This document shows positions 1 through 9,204 of a stretch of DNA of 64,000 nt, piece by piece. Each line of letters opens with the position of its first letter. Position 1 is the first letter of the stretch. The DNA lies in NCBI RefSeq assembly GCF_024397975.1, contig NZ_CP073745.1, positions 1,762,501-1,826,500 on the forward strand, read 5' to 3'. The position numbers and the translations under genes are program-made. Source of the stretch: Bacterioplanoides sp. SCSIO 12839 (GTDB taxonomy: Bacteria; Pseudomonadota; Gammaproteobacteria; Pseudomonadales; Oceanobacteraceae). The notes beneath the pieces were generated by a model. That model searched no databases and was not told the DNA's origin. It saw nothing but the letters and a program-made list of their open reading frames with translations.

Positions 1-28
1 GATTAATGACTACTTCAGAGGGTGTCGT

Positions 29-1219
29 GTGATGTGCCTGAACCAATCGTTTGGTATTCCATTACTTATGGGTTTATTGGTTGTTTTGGCGGGTTGTTCC
101 AGTGCGCCGCCACGAATTGCTGTTCCGGAGAGTCAGCAGGATCAGGTTGTGGTTGAGGGTATTCAGCAGACCATCCGCTATTGGGGCGATGCGAAACCAG
201 AGAACCTGAGTGAAATGATCGATGCCAATGCCCGGGTTAAAAAAGCACAGCCTGATTTTAAAGACAAAACCAGTATCAACTATCTGGCTTTATCTGGCGG
301 TGGTGAAAACGGTGCTTTTGGCGCGGGATTACTGGCTGGCTGGAGTGAGCGGGGTACCCGGCCAGAATTTGATATTGTGACGGGGGTGAGTATTGGTGCG
401 TTGATTGCTCCCTTTGCGTTTCTTGGCCCTGAATACGATAAAGAGCTGGAATATTTATTTACCAGTATGTCGATGGATGAATTAATCGTCTCTGGCTTCT
501 GGGAAACCATTGCCGGATTTTTTGGCGGCCCAGCCATTACTGATACAACACCACTGAGAACCATTGTTGAACAGTTTTTTGATGAGGAAGTGCTGGAGCT
601 GATCGCTGCCGAGCATCAAAAAGGGCGACGTTTATTGATAGGCACCACCAACTTGGATTCCGAACGTCCGGTTATCTGGGATATGGGAGCACTGGCCAGC
701 AGTGGCCATCCTAATTCATTGATGGTTTTCCGCGAGGTTATGTTAGCGTCGTCGGCAATCCCGGGAATGATGCCGCCGGTATTATTTAACGTTGAATCTG
801 AAAAAGGGCGGTTTCAGGAATTACACGTTGACGGTGGTGTGACCTCTCAGGTTTTCATTTATCCGGTTGATATCGACCTGAGCGAATACACCGAAGAAAA
901 CCCGTTTGTTCGTAATCTTTATATCATCCGTAACTCTGAGGTGAAACCGCAATACCAGGCCACTGATGCCGATGTGTACGCACTCTCAGTGCGCAGTATC
1001 AATACCCTGATTAAAAATCAGGGAGTGGGGGATTTGTATAAAATGAAGCTGATTTCAGAGCGTGATAATTACCTCTATCAGTTGGCTTATATTGGCCCTG
1101 ATTTTAAATTTAATGGCGAAGAGCAATCTGGCCAGGCTTATATGAACCATCTGTATCAATACGCATTTGAACAGGCGAAAAAAGGTTACCCGTGGCGCAG
1201 CTCTCCTGGTATTAAATAG
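29..1219 (+). CDS. Patatin-like phospholipase family lipoprotein
   Basis: Predicted serine-Asp dyad lipid acyl hydrolase anchored to an envelope membrane as a lipoprotein. The N-terminus is a hydrophobic signal ending in a lipobox (LAGC, Cys about residue 23). The patatin blocks are present: a glycine-rich oxyanion segment (SGGGENGAFGAG, about residue 89), the nucleophile elbow GVSIG (Ser about 121) and the catalytic DGG (Asp about 268). The reading starts with GTG at 29, but an ATG follows directly at 32 and either could be used; a purine-rich AGAGGG lies upstream. The 3' end overlaps the convergent diguanylate cyclase gene by 8 bp. Substrate unknown; phospholipid is the family expectation. 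Confidence 0.9.
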   Translation: MMCLNQSFGIPLLMGLLVVLAGCSSAPPRIAVPESQQDQVVVEGIQQTIRYWGDAKPENLSEMIDANARVKKAQPDFKDKTSINYLALSGGGENGAFGAGLLAGWSERGTRPEFDIVTGVSIGALIAPFAFLGPEYDKELEYLFTSMSMDELIVSGFWETIAGFFGGPAITDTTPLRTIVEQFFDEEVLELIAAEHQKGRRLLIGTTNLDSERPVIWDMGALASSGHPNSLMVFREVMLASSAIPGMMPPVLFNVESEKGRFQELHVDGGVTSQVFIYPVDIDLSEYTEENPFVRNLYIIRNSEVKPQYQATDADVYALSVRSINTLIKNQGVGDLYKMKLISERDNYLYQLAYIGPDFKFNGEEQSGQAYMNHLYQYAFEQAKKGYPWRSSPGIK

Positions 1220-2573
1220 GATGCCTCTGATGGAGGTGGTAGGTGTTTTTTCCCATTTTTTTTGCGTGGTACATTGCCTGATCGGCTGCGTGCATAATAT
1301 CGGTAACTGTGATGCCATGTTGCGGGTAAAACGCCACTCCCAGGCTACCTGATAAGGAAAAGTTGTCATAAGGGTAAGGCAATGGCTCATTTAACAAACT
1401 GATGAGCTGCTGACACATTAGCTCAATGTCACTATCGGTATTTGAGTCGTGCAGCGTTGGTATTAATAATACAAATTCGTCGCCCCCTAAGCGTGATAGT
1501 GTAATGCCTGTCCGTGTGGACGAAAGACAATATCCCTCCAGACGTTTTGCAATTTGGCACAAAACAATGTCGCCATGATGGTGTCCCATTTGGTCGTTAA
1601 CGGCTTTAAAGCCATCCAGGTCAATAAATATCAGCGCGCCACTCGCTGTCGGTTGCTGCAGTGAGCTTTTTAATTGAGACATAAAGTAGCGGCGATTGTG
1701 CAGGCCAGTCAGCTGGTCTTTTTCACTGATGATGGTTTTTTCACTCAGACTTTGTCGCAGTTGGTAACGATTGACAATAAATGCGACCACCATTAATGCC
1801 AGAATGCCTGAATATAAAATCATAAATGATTTAAGGTTTTCAGAGTCCAGTAGTTTTCGGGTATGCGATTTTTGAAGTTGCCACGCCAGGGACTCCAGTT
1901 CTTCAGACAGCGGCGAACTCAAAATCTGAGATAAATAGCCGGACTCCTGTTGCTGAAATTCAAGCAGCTTGTGTGCATGCGTAATAAAATGATTAACCGC
2001 ATTATTATCATCCGGAAAGCGACTGCTCAATTGAGATAACAGATGTTTCCCCTGATGGATGCTGCTTTGATCTGACAGGGACCGATAGTTCGTCAGATTC
2101 AAACTGATCTGCGCGGTTAAATATTGATGCTCGGCGGCGATACTGCTCGAATCCGATAATAATTGTTGCTGCAAAACCGGTAAAAAGCGCAGAGAGTTTG
2201 CTAACCTGGCCTGGGTCGATTTAAAACCTTCAATGGCATTGAGTCGCTGCTGGTGTAGCTCCTGAACTCGTTGAAGATGCTGTTGTGCTGCATCTTCATG
2301 CATAAAGAGCTGTTCCAATACGGTAAAATATTGATCAGTCTGATACTGGATCTGTGACAGGTGATCGTAATTCTGATCCATCCCCGTTCGGACGCGTAAA
2401 ACGGCTTCCGACAGTGACGCGTGGTGTTGGCGAAATTTTGCCAGCGCGGTAAAGCGTTTGTTTCCTTCCACAATACTGATGTTGGAACTGTCCTGCAGCA
2501 GCCATAATAATGGAAACGATAAAAACACCGTCACGGCAACGAAAATAATCAGCTTATTATTGCTCATATTCAA
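1212..2573 (-). CDS. Membrane diguanylate cyclase with periplasmic helical sensor (DAHL-like)
   Basis: Makes c-di-GMP from GTP. The N-terminal membrane segment (about residues 7-26) and a second one (about 250-270) bracket a mostly helical periplasmic region. Its start (SEAVLRVRTGMDQNYDHLS) resembles DAHL sensory domains; that domain call is tentative. The C-terminal GGDEF domain is complete, with SRLGGDEFVLL near residue 362 and the helical signature DQLTGLHNRRYF before it. The product-inhibition RxxD site is not intact (R-T-G-I at that place), so feedback control may be absent. The start overlaps the upstream cytochrome peroxidase gene by 17 bp, suggesting one transcript and perhaps redox or peroxide-linked signalling. 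Confidence 0.92.
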   Translation of the reverse strand: MNMSNNKLIIFVAVTVFLSFPLLWLLQDSSNISIVEGNKRFTALAKFRQHHASLSEAVLRVRTGMDQNYDHLSQIQYQTDQYFTVLEQLFMHEDAAQQHLQRVQELHQQRLNAIEGFKSTQARLANSLRFLPVLQQQLLSDSSSIAAEHQYLTAQISLNLTNYRSLSDQSSIHQGKHLLSQLSSRFPDDNNAVNHFITHAHKLLEFQQQESGYLSQILSSPLSEELESLAWQLQKSHTRKLLDSENLKSFMILYSGILALMVVAFIVNRYQLRQSLSEKTIISEKDQLTGLHNRRYFMSQLKSSLQQPTASGALIFIDLDGFKAVNDQMGHHHGDIVLCQIAKRLEGYCLSSTRTGITLSRLGGDEFVLLIPTLHDSNTDSDIELMCQQLISLLNEPLPYPYDNFSLSGSLGVAFYPQHGITVTDIMHAADQAMYHAKKMGKNTYHLHQRHPI

Positions 2574-3543
2574 TACTGCTTAAGCTGTGTAAAAATTGGG
2601 CGATGTCTGCAACATCTTCTTCGGTGGGATCAATGCCCAGCTGGTAGCGGAACATTACCTCTATAGCCTCTTCCATTGTCGCCGCTGAACCATCATGAAA
2701 ATAGGGGGCTGTTAAGGCTACGTTGCGAAGTGTCGGAACACGAAAAAAGTGTTTGTCGGCTGCATTACGGGTAATGCTGTAAAATCCATCGTGTAGGGTT
2801 AACCCTAATTCATGTTGCGGAATATAGTCTCGCATCACCCCCATCTTCTGGCGTAAATTACCACCAATCGCAATGCCCTGATGGCAACTGACACAGCCGA
2901 ATTGCTTAAATTTTGATAAGCCTTGTTTTTCTGTTTCTGAAAGCCGGTCCAGGTCTCCCAATAAATACGCATCAAAGCGGGAAGGCTGTGTCAGTGATGT
3001 TTCGTAAGCAACCATGGCATCGGTAATGGTTTGCTGATTAATTTGTTTGTAACCGGCCGACTTAAACAGTGCCGGGTAATGTGGTGCTGCTTTTAAGCGC
3101 TTAATCAGCTCGGGCCAGTTCATGGCCATGGCCTTCGGGTTGGTAATGACAGCATTCAACTGGTCTTCCAGAGTTGGAAATTTGCCAGACCAGTTCTGAT
3201 AGAGCATCAGGCTGCTGTAGGCCAGGCCCGGAGAGTTCAGCAGTGAATGATCGCCAAACCGATCTTTTGTCAGCTTACTGTTAAGACCATAGCCGTATTG
3301 TTGGTAATGGCAGCTCTCACAGCTCAATGACTGATCAATGGATAATAGCGGATCTCTGAACAGCTTCTGGCCTAATTGTTTCTTACCCTCAGGAACGGTA
3401 ACCGGCACAACGGGAGTAAAAATCTCCCGATAAGAGAGCCAATCGGTATGCGTGTCTGTAGGGTCGCTTGGTAGCGATGAGGCAAGTACAGACGTGGCTG
3501 TCATAAAACTGGCGACAATAAACAATAAGAGTTTGGCGGACAT
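2557..3543 (-). CDS. Di-haem cytochrome c peroxidase (CcpA/MauG family)
   Basis: Periplasmic di-haem peroxidase, expected to reduce hydrogen peroxide with electrons from small cytochromes. It has a signal peptide (MSAKLLLFIVASFMTATSVLAS) and two c-haem motifs, CESCH near residue 76 and CVSCHQG near residue 217. The C-terminal part contains the family segment VPTLRNVALTAPYFHDGS. At 328 residues it fits bacterial CcpA. MauG-like enzymes with other oxidative roles cannot be excluded without checking axial ligands. It is the first gene of a pair with the overlapping diguanylate cyclase. Confidence 0.9.
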   Translation of the reverse strand: MSAKLLLFIVASFMTATSVLASSLPSDPTDTHTDWLSYREIFTPVVPVTVPEGKKQLGQKLFRDPLLSIDQSLSCESCHYQQYGYGLNSKLTKDRFGDHSLLNSPGLAYSSLMLYQNWSGKFPTLEDQLNAVITNPKAMAMNWPELIKRLKAAPHYPALFKSAGYKQINQQTITDAMVAYETSLTQPSRFDAYLLGDLDRLSETEKQGLSKFKQFGCVSCHQGIAIGGNLRQKMGVMRDYIPQHELGLTLHDGFYSITRNAADKHFFRVPTLRNVALTAPYFHDGSAATMEEAIEVMFRYQLGIDPTEEDVADIAQFLHSLSSIEYEQ

Positions 3544-3603
3544 AACAGCTCCGGTGGTTCACTTTCAGACTACCAACTGAACGCACAGGTTCAAGCCAAA
3601 TTT

Positions 3604-3616
3604 ATTACAAATTGTA
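3604..3616. promoter_or_regulatory. Possible operator: 13-bp dyad upstream of cytochrome peroxidase
   Basis: TTACAA-A-TTGTAA is a perfect 6+1+6 dyad in the intergenic region shared by the leftward peroxidase gene and the rightward Hsp70-like gene. It resembles sites of MarR-type regulators in general form. No regulator gene is next to it, so identity is unknown. Confidence 0.35.
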
Positions 3617-3725
3617 ACTCTTGATAGTAAACACACGTATTTGGGCCATCTAATTGGCTGTTTCAGAGGCTTGTGGTAATGTCCGCGGCCGTTTGATTTT
3701 CCCTGATCACAGGTTGCTGCCCTTC

Positions 3726-5096
3726 ATGATTTCTGGTTTCGACTTTGGTACTTCTAACTGCGCAATTGGCATCACCCCTTCTGGCAGCAATAGCGTTTCG
3801 TTATTGCCGTTAGAAGGCGACAAAGCGTTCCTGCCGTCCGCCTTGTACGCCTTGTCGAGAGAGCTGATCTGTGAATCGGTCGGCCTTAATATCCGCGATA
3901 AAAACCAACAGCAGCAGTTTGTTAATCTGAGAAGCGCCAGCTTGTCACAGGCACGTCGGGTGCGGCAGGAAGAAGGCTTCGATAAGGATGAGCAAAGCCT
4001 GTTTTTTGGTCGCGAAGCCTTCCAGCAGTATTTTGACTGGCCCGAAGACGGCTATTTTGTGAAGTCACCTAAGTCATTTCTGGGTGCCAGCGGCCTGCAA
4101 CCACCACAGCTGGCATTTTTTGAAGACATCGTGACGGCGATGATGCAAAACGTGAAACTGCGAGCAGACCAACAAGCGAATACGGCGCTGACGCATACCG
4201 TGATTGGTCGTCCGGTTAACTTTCAGGGGCTGAATGCCAGTGAAAGTAACAAACAGGCGCTGGATATTCTCACAGTGGCGGCCCAGCGTGCAGGCTTTCA
4301 GCAGGTTGAATTCCTGTATGAACCCATCGCTGCAGGCCTGCACTACGAGCAACGGCTACAGCACAATCAGACGGTTTTGGTCGTGGATGTCGGCGGTGGT
4401 ACAACCGACTGTGCGTTAGTGCGAATGGGGCCTGACTATCGCCAGAAAAGTGACCGCAGTGCCGACTTTCTTGGCCACAGCGGTGAGCGGGTAGGGGGCA
4501 ACGATCTGGACATCCAACTGGCCAGTCATCAGTTGTTGCCTTTGTTCGGCTCTGAGTCATTGATGAAAACGGGTAAGCCGGTCCCGAAGCAAACCTTTTT
4601 TAATGCGGTTGCCACCAATAATGTCAGTGCCCAGACAACGTTTAACAGCCTGGAAACCGGCTTGTATCTTGATCAGCTGGTGCGTGATAACGCCGAACCT
4701 GAACTGATACGTCGTTTTATTCGTTTACGCCAGGAGCGCCAGAATCATCATCTGGTCCGCAGTGCCGAGCAGGCGAAGATCAGCTTGTCCGAAAACAGCG
4801 AAGTAGAGGTCGACCTGACTTACGCTGAAGCGGGCTTGATGCACATGGTTCAACGGCAGCAGTATGCAGATGCCGTAGAGCGGCCGGTTGCTAAGATGGT
4901 GGCGCTGATGGATGAGGCATTGGCTCAGGGCGGTTGCCAGCCTGATTGTATCTACGTGACCGGTGGTACGGCGCAATCTCCGGTTGTACGCGCAGCCGTT
5001 GAGCAAAAACTGGGGGATATCCCGGTGGTGGATGGTGACCACTTTGGCAGTGTGGCGGCGGGACTCACGGTTTGGGCTGAGCAAATTTATCGCTAA
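3726..5096 (+). CDS. Hsp70-family chaperone-like protein (YegD type)
   Basis: Cytosolic actin/Hsp70-fold ATPase of the YegD type. Phosphate-1 loop FDFGTSNCAIG lies at the N-terminus, the phosphate-2 motif VVDVGGGTTDCALV in the middle, and the adenosine motif YVTGGTAQSPVV near the end. The protein (456 residues) stops after the nucleotide-binding part and lacks a DnaK-like substrate-binding domain, as in YegD. I chose ATG 3726 because the ATPase fold starts right there; an in-frame TTG at 3654 would add 24 unrelated residues. Role in the family is poorly known. It stands alone. Confidence 0.88.
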   Translation: MISGFDFGTSNCAIGITPSGSNSVSLLPLEGDKAFLPSALYALSRELICESVGLNIRDKNQQQQFVNLRSASLSQARRVRQEEGFDKDEQSLFFGREAFQQYFDWPEDGYFVKSPKSFLGASGLQPPQLAFFEDIVTAMMQNVKLRADQQANTALTHTVIGRPVNFQGLNASESNKQALDILTVAAQRAGFQQVEFLYEPIAAGLHYEQRLQHNQTVLVVDVGGGTTDCALVRMGPDYRQKSDRSADFLGHSGERVGGNDLDIQLASHQLLPLFGSESLMKTGKPVPKQTFFNAVATNNVSAQTTFNSLETGLYLDQLVRDNAEPELIRRFIRLRQERQNHHLVRSAEQAKISLSENSEVEVDLTYAEAGLMHMVQRQQYADAVERPVAKMVALMDEALAQGGCQPDCIYVTGGTAQSPVVRAAVEQKLGDIPVVDGDHFGSVAAGLTVWAEQIYR

Positions 5097-5170
5097 GCTT
5101 ATACCGTTATCTATTTAATTGCTTTTGAATAAACCCCAGTTTATTAGGGCTGGCTATTTGTTAACTTTGA

Positions 5171-5192
5171 CTTAAACTTAAACTTAAACTTA
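5171..5192. repeat. Short tandem repeat of CTTAAA
   Basis: Three complete and one partial copy of the hexamer CTTAAA lie 29-50 bp before the start of the next gene. Copy number of such a repeat can vary by slippage and would shift promoter spacing. Confidence 0.8.
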
Positions 5193-5221
5193 GATTCATT
5201 GTGGGTATAAGGTTTATAGCA

Positions 5222-5980
5222 ATGTTTAACATCCGTTGGCACATTTTGTTGTTGATGCTGATTAGCTGCGGTTGGGTGATGGCAGAGGATGTTGCCGATG
5301 AGCCTGTGATCACCCATTACACCCTGTACTTTCCACCTTATTGGGACAACAGCAATCAACAAATCACCGGATTTCACGCCCGCTTATCACAAAAGCTGTA
5401 TCAACAGGCCGGGTTAAAGATCAATATTGAAACCGTTCCTTACGCGCGTATCAGCCAGTTTTCATTTCCGGACGATGTTGCAATTCTGGCCTATGGCAAT
5501 AATCCAACAACCGATAGCCAGCTTTTATTTCCGGTGCCACAAACCAAGGTAGAACTCAGAGTTTACGGGCGGCCATCTTCCCCCGTAGTAGGTTTTGATC
5601 AGCTGGAAGGAAAATCCATTGCCATTAAACGTGGCTATCCGTTAGGCAGTTATGCGGAAAAACTGGAAGCGGGCAATTACAATGTGGTTGCTGTAAACAG
5701 CGTTGAGCAGGCGATACGGCTTTTATTACTGGAGCGGGTTGATTACCTGATTACGCTGGAAGATCCTTTCCGACAAGTAATTAAAAAGAAACACCTCGAG
5801 CATGAAAACATCTGGAGTCAGACGCTGGAAGCATTACAGGGCTGGCCGATTGTGGTGCTCAAATCACACCCGAACGGACAAGAGCTGCATAATAAAATTA
5901 AACAGGCTTACAACGATTTGCTGGAATCGGGCGAGGTCATTTATCAGGATGAGCGATTGTTGTTAAAAGAAGATTTCTAG
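5222..5980 (+). CDS. Periplasmic solute-binding-like protein (SBP family 3)
   Basis: Exported protein of the type II periplasmic-binding fold, similar in layout to amino-acid-type binding proteins. A signal peptide ends near WVMAEDV. The first lobe begins with the familiar pattern of a line such as YTLYFPPYWDNSN, and the second lobe with QLEGKSIAIKRGYPLGSYAE. No ABC permease or ATPase is adjacent, so this is probably one of the solitary members common in marine gammaproteobacteria rather than a proven transporter part. ATG 5222 has AAGG 9 nt upstream; a GTG at 5201 is in frame but has no site. Confidence 0.82.
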   Translation: MFNIRWHILLLMLISCGWVMAEDVADEPVITHYTLYFPPYWDNSNQQITGFHARLSQKLYQQAGLKINIETVPYARISQFSFPDDVAILAYGNNPTTDSQLLFPVPQTKVELRVYGRPSSPVVGFDQLEGKSIAIKRGYPLGSYAEKLEAGNYNVVAVNSVEQAIRLLLLERVDYLITLEDPFRQVIKKKHLEHENIWSQTLEALQGWPIVVLKSHPNGQELHNKIKQAYNDLLESGEVIYQDERLLLKEDF

Positions 5981-6066
5981 GGCGCCTCTGGTTTATTAAA
6001 CGGTACCGTAACTTCATCAGAAAGTCCTCTTTCACCACACGTCATAATACATTTCGCGTTCTTTTA

Positions 6067-7008
6067 TTATTTAAATAATCCGGCAATTCGCTTGGTTAAA
6101 GCCAACGGCAGGGCCGGTAAATAAGGGGAGGGGCGAATGTTGGCATAAATACTCAAACGCGCCTGATTTTCCAGTGCCTGACCACGGCAGTGAAAGCCAC
6201 GAATATCGGCAATGACCAGAGTGTTAGCTTTAACGGGATAAGCCTTGAGTGGTTCTTCAGAAAGTGCATCCAGCTCCTCTTTTTCAATCCGGAACGCGCC
6301 GCCTTTATTTTCTGAGCTGGCTTTAATGCTGCGTTGCTTTTCCCATTGTAATCGCTCTCGCGTCATTTTATGTGTGCCCGGTGCATAATGAAATGGCCCA
6401 TGTTTTGGCTCAACATCTTCTAAAAAATACCAAAGCTTAATCGCACTGTGAAATGTGTCGCGGTGAATCACTTTTTGTATATCTGCGTTTTGCTCTTCTT
6501 TACCATGAAATAACTTATACAAAAAATATTTTGAGCCATCGTGATAGCTGCCAGCCAGAGCTTTGGTGATTTTTTTCAGGCGCTTATTATGAATAAATGC
6601 TTGTGTAGAAGGTTGCTCGGCTGTGATGTTATAAAACCGATTCAGCGTGCCGCCATCGTAACGATCAAATCCCCAGGCATGTTTGTGTTTGTCGCCAAAA
6701 CCTTCTTCACCGTAACTTTGAATCGGAGTGTGTTGGTCGGTAGTTGTGATGGTATATTGAACTTCGTTCAGTAGTTTCTGGAATTCATCGTCTGGCAAAA
6801 AGTTCTCCAGTGCCAGGATGCCATCTTGTTTGAATTGCTTGTATTCCTGTGGCCGAAACGGCCCCATGACCTGAAAGCGACGTAAGGTTAAAAATACATC
6901 GGCCAGGCGTATACGGAACAGGTGTAAGCCAAGCTGATTCAGGCGCACACTGCCAATAACCGGCAGAGCAAAGCTTTTGTCTTTTGAGAATACGGAGAAT
7001 ATGCCCAA
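6067..7008 (-). CDS. Phytanoyl-CoA dioxygenase (PhyH) family protein
   Basis: Fe(II)/2-oxoglutarate-dependent dioxygenase fold. The first iron ligands fit HRDTFHS (H-x-D) in the middle of the protein; the typical follow-on GPFHYAPGTHK is present. The distal His is in FHCRGQAL, followed by an Arg in RLSIYANIRP expected to bind 2-oxoglutarate. Length 313 fits the family. Substrate cannot be told; bacterial members act on small metabolites and lipids. It is a single gene, divergent from selO with a 180-bp gap between them. Confidence 0.85.
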   Translation of the reverse strand: MGIFSVFSKDKSFALPVIGSVRLNQLGLHLFRIRLADVFLTLRRFQVMGPFRPQEYKQFKQDGILALENFLPDDEFQKLLNEVQYTITTTDQHTPIQSYGEEGFGDKHKHAWGFDRYDGGTLNRFYNITAEQPSTQAFIHNKRLKKITKALAGSYHDGSKYFLYKLFHGKEEQNADIQKVIHRDTFHSAIKLWYFLEDVEPKHGPFHYAPGTHKMTRERLQWEKQRSIKASSENKGGAFRIEKEELDALSEEPLKAYPVKANTLVIADIRGFHCRGQALENQARLSIYANIRPSPYLPALPLALTKRIAGLFK

Positions 7009-7189
7009 GGGATGTCCTTATCGATGGGGTAAGAGAGCGCAATTATCCGAAAAATACAGTGTGCACTCAATCAAAATTACTACTTTTTCTAGGGGCTTTA
7101 AGCGTTCACAAAGATATGTCAGGTCGGTGTCTTTCACGTGATCAGCTGAGTAAACTAATCGACATCGTTTATTACCGGGCCTGCCCCTT

Positions 7190-8923
7190 ATGTCGTCTTC
7201 ATCCTCTGTATCGGATACCAAGCTGATTACCAACTTTAGCGAGTTCAGTGCACAAGCGGATTATTCTCTGTTGGAAAATCTGAACATCAACCCGGACGCC
7301 CGTGAAGATGGTATGGAACATCAACCTCGGCAGGTGTTCTCGGGGCACTATGTACCGGTGGTACCAACCCCGATTGCAGAACCGGAATACATCGCCCATA
7401 GCAACACCTTATTTGCTGAGCTGGGTCTGGATGATTCGTTGGTGAAAGATGAAGCCTTTGCCAAGATTTTTGCGGCGGATATTTCTCCTGTGCTGGAGGC
7501 TGTATCGCAAGCCGGATTTTCACCCATGCACCCTTATGGCTGGGCAACCGGTTATGCATTGTCGATTTATGGCCGGGAATACATTCAGCAGTGTCCGTTT
7601 CGTACCGGGAATGGCTATGGCGATGGTCGGGCGATGTCGATATTTGAAGGCGTGTTTAACGGCAAACGCTGGGAGATGCAGTTAAAAGGCGGTGGTCGTA
7701 CACCGTATTGTCGTGGTGCCGATGGTCGTGCGGTATTACGTTCCAGTGTGCGCGAATTTTTAGTTCAGGAGCATATGCACGCGTTAGGTATTCCAACCTC
7801 ACGCTCGCTAACCTTATTTACCTCGAAAGCCGAAACCGTGACTCGTCCTTGGTATTCCGAACAATCACAAACCTACGAGCCGGATATTCTTGTCGATAAT
7901 CCAGTGGCGATTTCCACCCGGGTGGCACCGTCGTTTTTACGGGTTGGCCAGGTGGAATTATTTGCCCGCCGTACCCGTAATAAAGAATATGATCATGCGG
8001 CGGGCGAGCTGAAATTAATTGTTCAGCACCTGATTGAACGAGAATATAAAGACGACATTGATACGACGTTATCCTTCCCGGATCAGGTGATTAAACTGGC
8101 GGAATGTTTCCGTGGCCGCTTAACGGCGTTGGTAGCGAACTGGATTCGTGTGGGTTTCTGTCAGGGCAACTTTAATAGCGATAACTGCCCGGCGGGTGGT
8201 TACACTCTTGATTATGGGCCGTTTGGTTTTTGTGAGCAATTTGATCCGCAATTCCAGCCCTGGACCGGCGGCGGTGAACATTTCTCCTTCTTTAATCAAC
8301 CCGCAGCGGCTGAAGCTAACTTCCATATGTTCTGGAAGTCCGTACGAACTTTGCTGGAAAGTGAGGGCGATGATGCCTATGTACAGCAACTGGATGAGGT
8401 TCGCCGGGGTTTTGAAAAAGAACAGCGCATCGCTATTCAAACTATGTGGGCGGCGAAACTCGGGCTTGATAGCTACGACGAGGCACTGACGACTCAGTTA
8501 TTGTCCCTGATGCATCAATCGGAGGCTGATTACACACGCTTCTTCCGCGAATTATCATCGGTGCCGACCAGCATTGAGCCTTTGAAACAAACCTTCTATC
8601 TCGAAGATTCTGAACACTTAAATGAGCAATGGCAAAGTTGGTTAGAGCAGTGGCGTGATACGGTGCTGGAAAATCAGAAAGAAGCGTTTGTTGCTGCGAA
8701 AATGAAACAAACCAATCCCAAATACACCTGGCGCGAATGGCTGGTGGTTCCTGCGTATCAGCAGGCCGCGCAGGGCGATTACAGCTTAGTGAAAGAACTG
8801 CAGCAGGTATTAACGCATCCTTATGATGAGCAAACGCCGGAAATAGAAGCGAAGTTTTATCGTCAGAAACCGGCTGAGTATTTTCATGCGGGTGGGGTGT
8901 CGCACTACAGTTGTTCGTCTTGA
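7190..8923 (+). CDS. selO: Protein adenylyltransferase SelO (YdiU/UPF0061)
   Basis: Pseudokinase-fold enzyme that transfers AMP from ATP to Ser, Thr or Tyr side chains, linked to redox stress in Escherichia coli. Family marks are [18 protein letters not shown] near the N-terminus, [38 protein letters not shown] and the metal-binding pair FNSDN plus DYGPFGF. The residues before NSDN (QGNF) differ from the common HGVM, and the protein is about 100 residues longer than E. coli SelO, so it belongs to a divergent branch. It ends HYSCSS, where Cys occupies the place of selenocysteine in animal SelO. ATG 7190 lacks a good Shine-Dalgarno site. Confidence 0.92.
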   Translation: MSSSSSVSDTKLITNFSEFSAQADYSLLENLNINPDAREDGMEHQPRQVFSGHYVPVVPTPIAEPEYIAHSNTLFAELGLDDSLVKDEAFAKIFAADISPVLEAVSQAGFSPMHPYGWATGYALSIYGREYIQQCPFRTGNGYGDGRAMSIFEGVFNGKRWEMQLKGGGRTPYCRGADGRAVLRSSVREFLVQEHMHALGIPTSRSLTLFTSKAETVTRPWYSEQSQTYEPDILVDNPVAISTRVAPSFLRVGQVELFARRTRNKEYDHAAGELKLIVQHLIEREYKDDIDTTLSFPDQVIKLAECFRGRLTALVANWIRVGFCQGNFNSDNCPAGGYTLDYGPFGFCEQFDPQFQPWTGGGEHFSFFNQPAAAEANFHMFWKSVRTLLESEGDDAYVQQLDEVRRGFEKEQRIAIQTMWAAKLGLDSYDEALTTQLLSLMHQSEADYTRFFRELSSVPTSIEPLKQTFYLEDSEHLNEQWQSWLEQWRDTVLENQKEAFVAAKMKQTNPKYTWREWLVVPAYQQAAQGDYSLVKELQQVLTHPYDEQTPEIEAKFYRQKPAEYFHAGGVSHYSCSS

Positions 8924-8949
8924 GCCACAAATTTTGTATTTGCGGCTCA
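8921..8949. promoter_or_regulatory. 29-bp dyad, copy 1 (operator-like)
   Basis: Begins with TGAGCC and ends with GGCTCA; arms of 12 bp match at 11 positions around a TTTGT centre. It overlaps the selO stop codon. It has no T-run typical of a terminator. See the second copy 44 bp on. Confidence 0.6.
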
Positions 8950-8964
8950 TAATAGGCCGATTCT

Positions 8965-8993
8965 TGAGCCGTAAAATTCGAATTAGCGGCTCA
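8965..8993. promoter_or_regulatory. 29-bp dyad, copy 2 (operator-like)
   Basis: Again TGAGCCG at the left edge and CGGCTCA at the right edge, with the seven outer pairs perfect and an AT-rich middle. It starts exactly 44 bp after copy 1, close to four helical turns. A TAGAAT hexamer at 9013-9018 downstream may be a -10 element. Confidence 0.6.
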
Positions 8994-9090
8994 TTGTCTG
9001 TTTTAACTGGCGTAGAATGGATCCTCATTAAAAACGCTCAGTGACGCCAGCTAGTCTGCTGATGTGATTGGAGAATATAAGGGAAGGCCT

Positions 9091-9204
9091 TTGGTTAGCA
9101 TCGTTGGTTTTATCATTCTGATTTTTGCCGTTTTCCTATCTATGCCCTGGTGGATAGCCGAGCTCGTATGTTGGGGTGCAAGGCGTGCGCAATTGAGCCA
9201 ATAA
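9091..9204 (+). CDS. Small hydrophobic protein, 37 residues
   Basis: A TTG-started frame preceded by AAGGGAAGG (AAGG at 9079-9082, 8 nt spacer). The product has one membrane helix (VGFIILIFAVFLSMPWWIA) and a short basic tail (GARRAQLSQ), giving a predicted inner-membrane protein with the C-terminus inside. It lies between the paired dyads and the AT-rich orphan gene. I do not recognise it; the good ribosome site and clean hydrophobic layout support it, the TTG start and small size weaken it. Confidence 0.5.
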   Translation: MVSIVGFIILIFAVFLSMPWWIAELVCWGARRAQLSQ

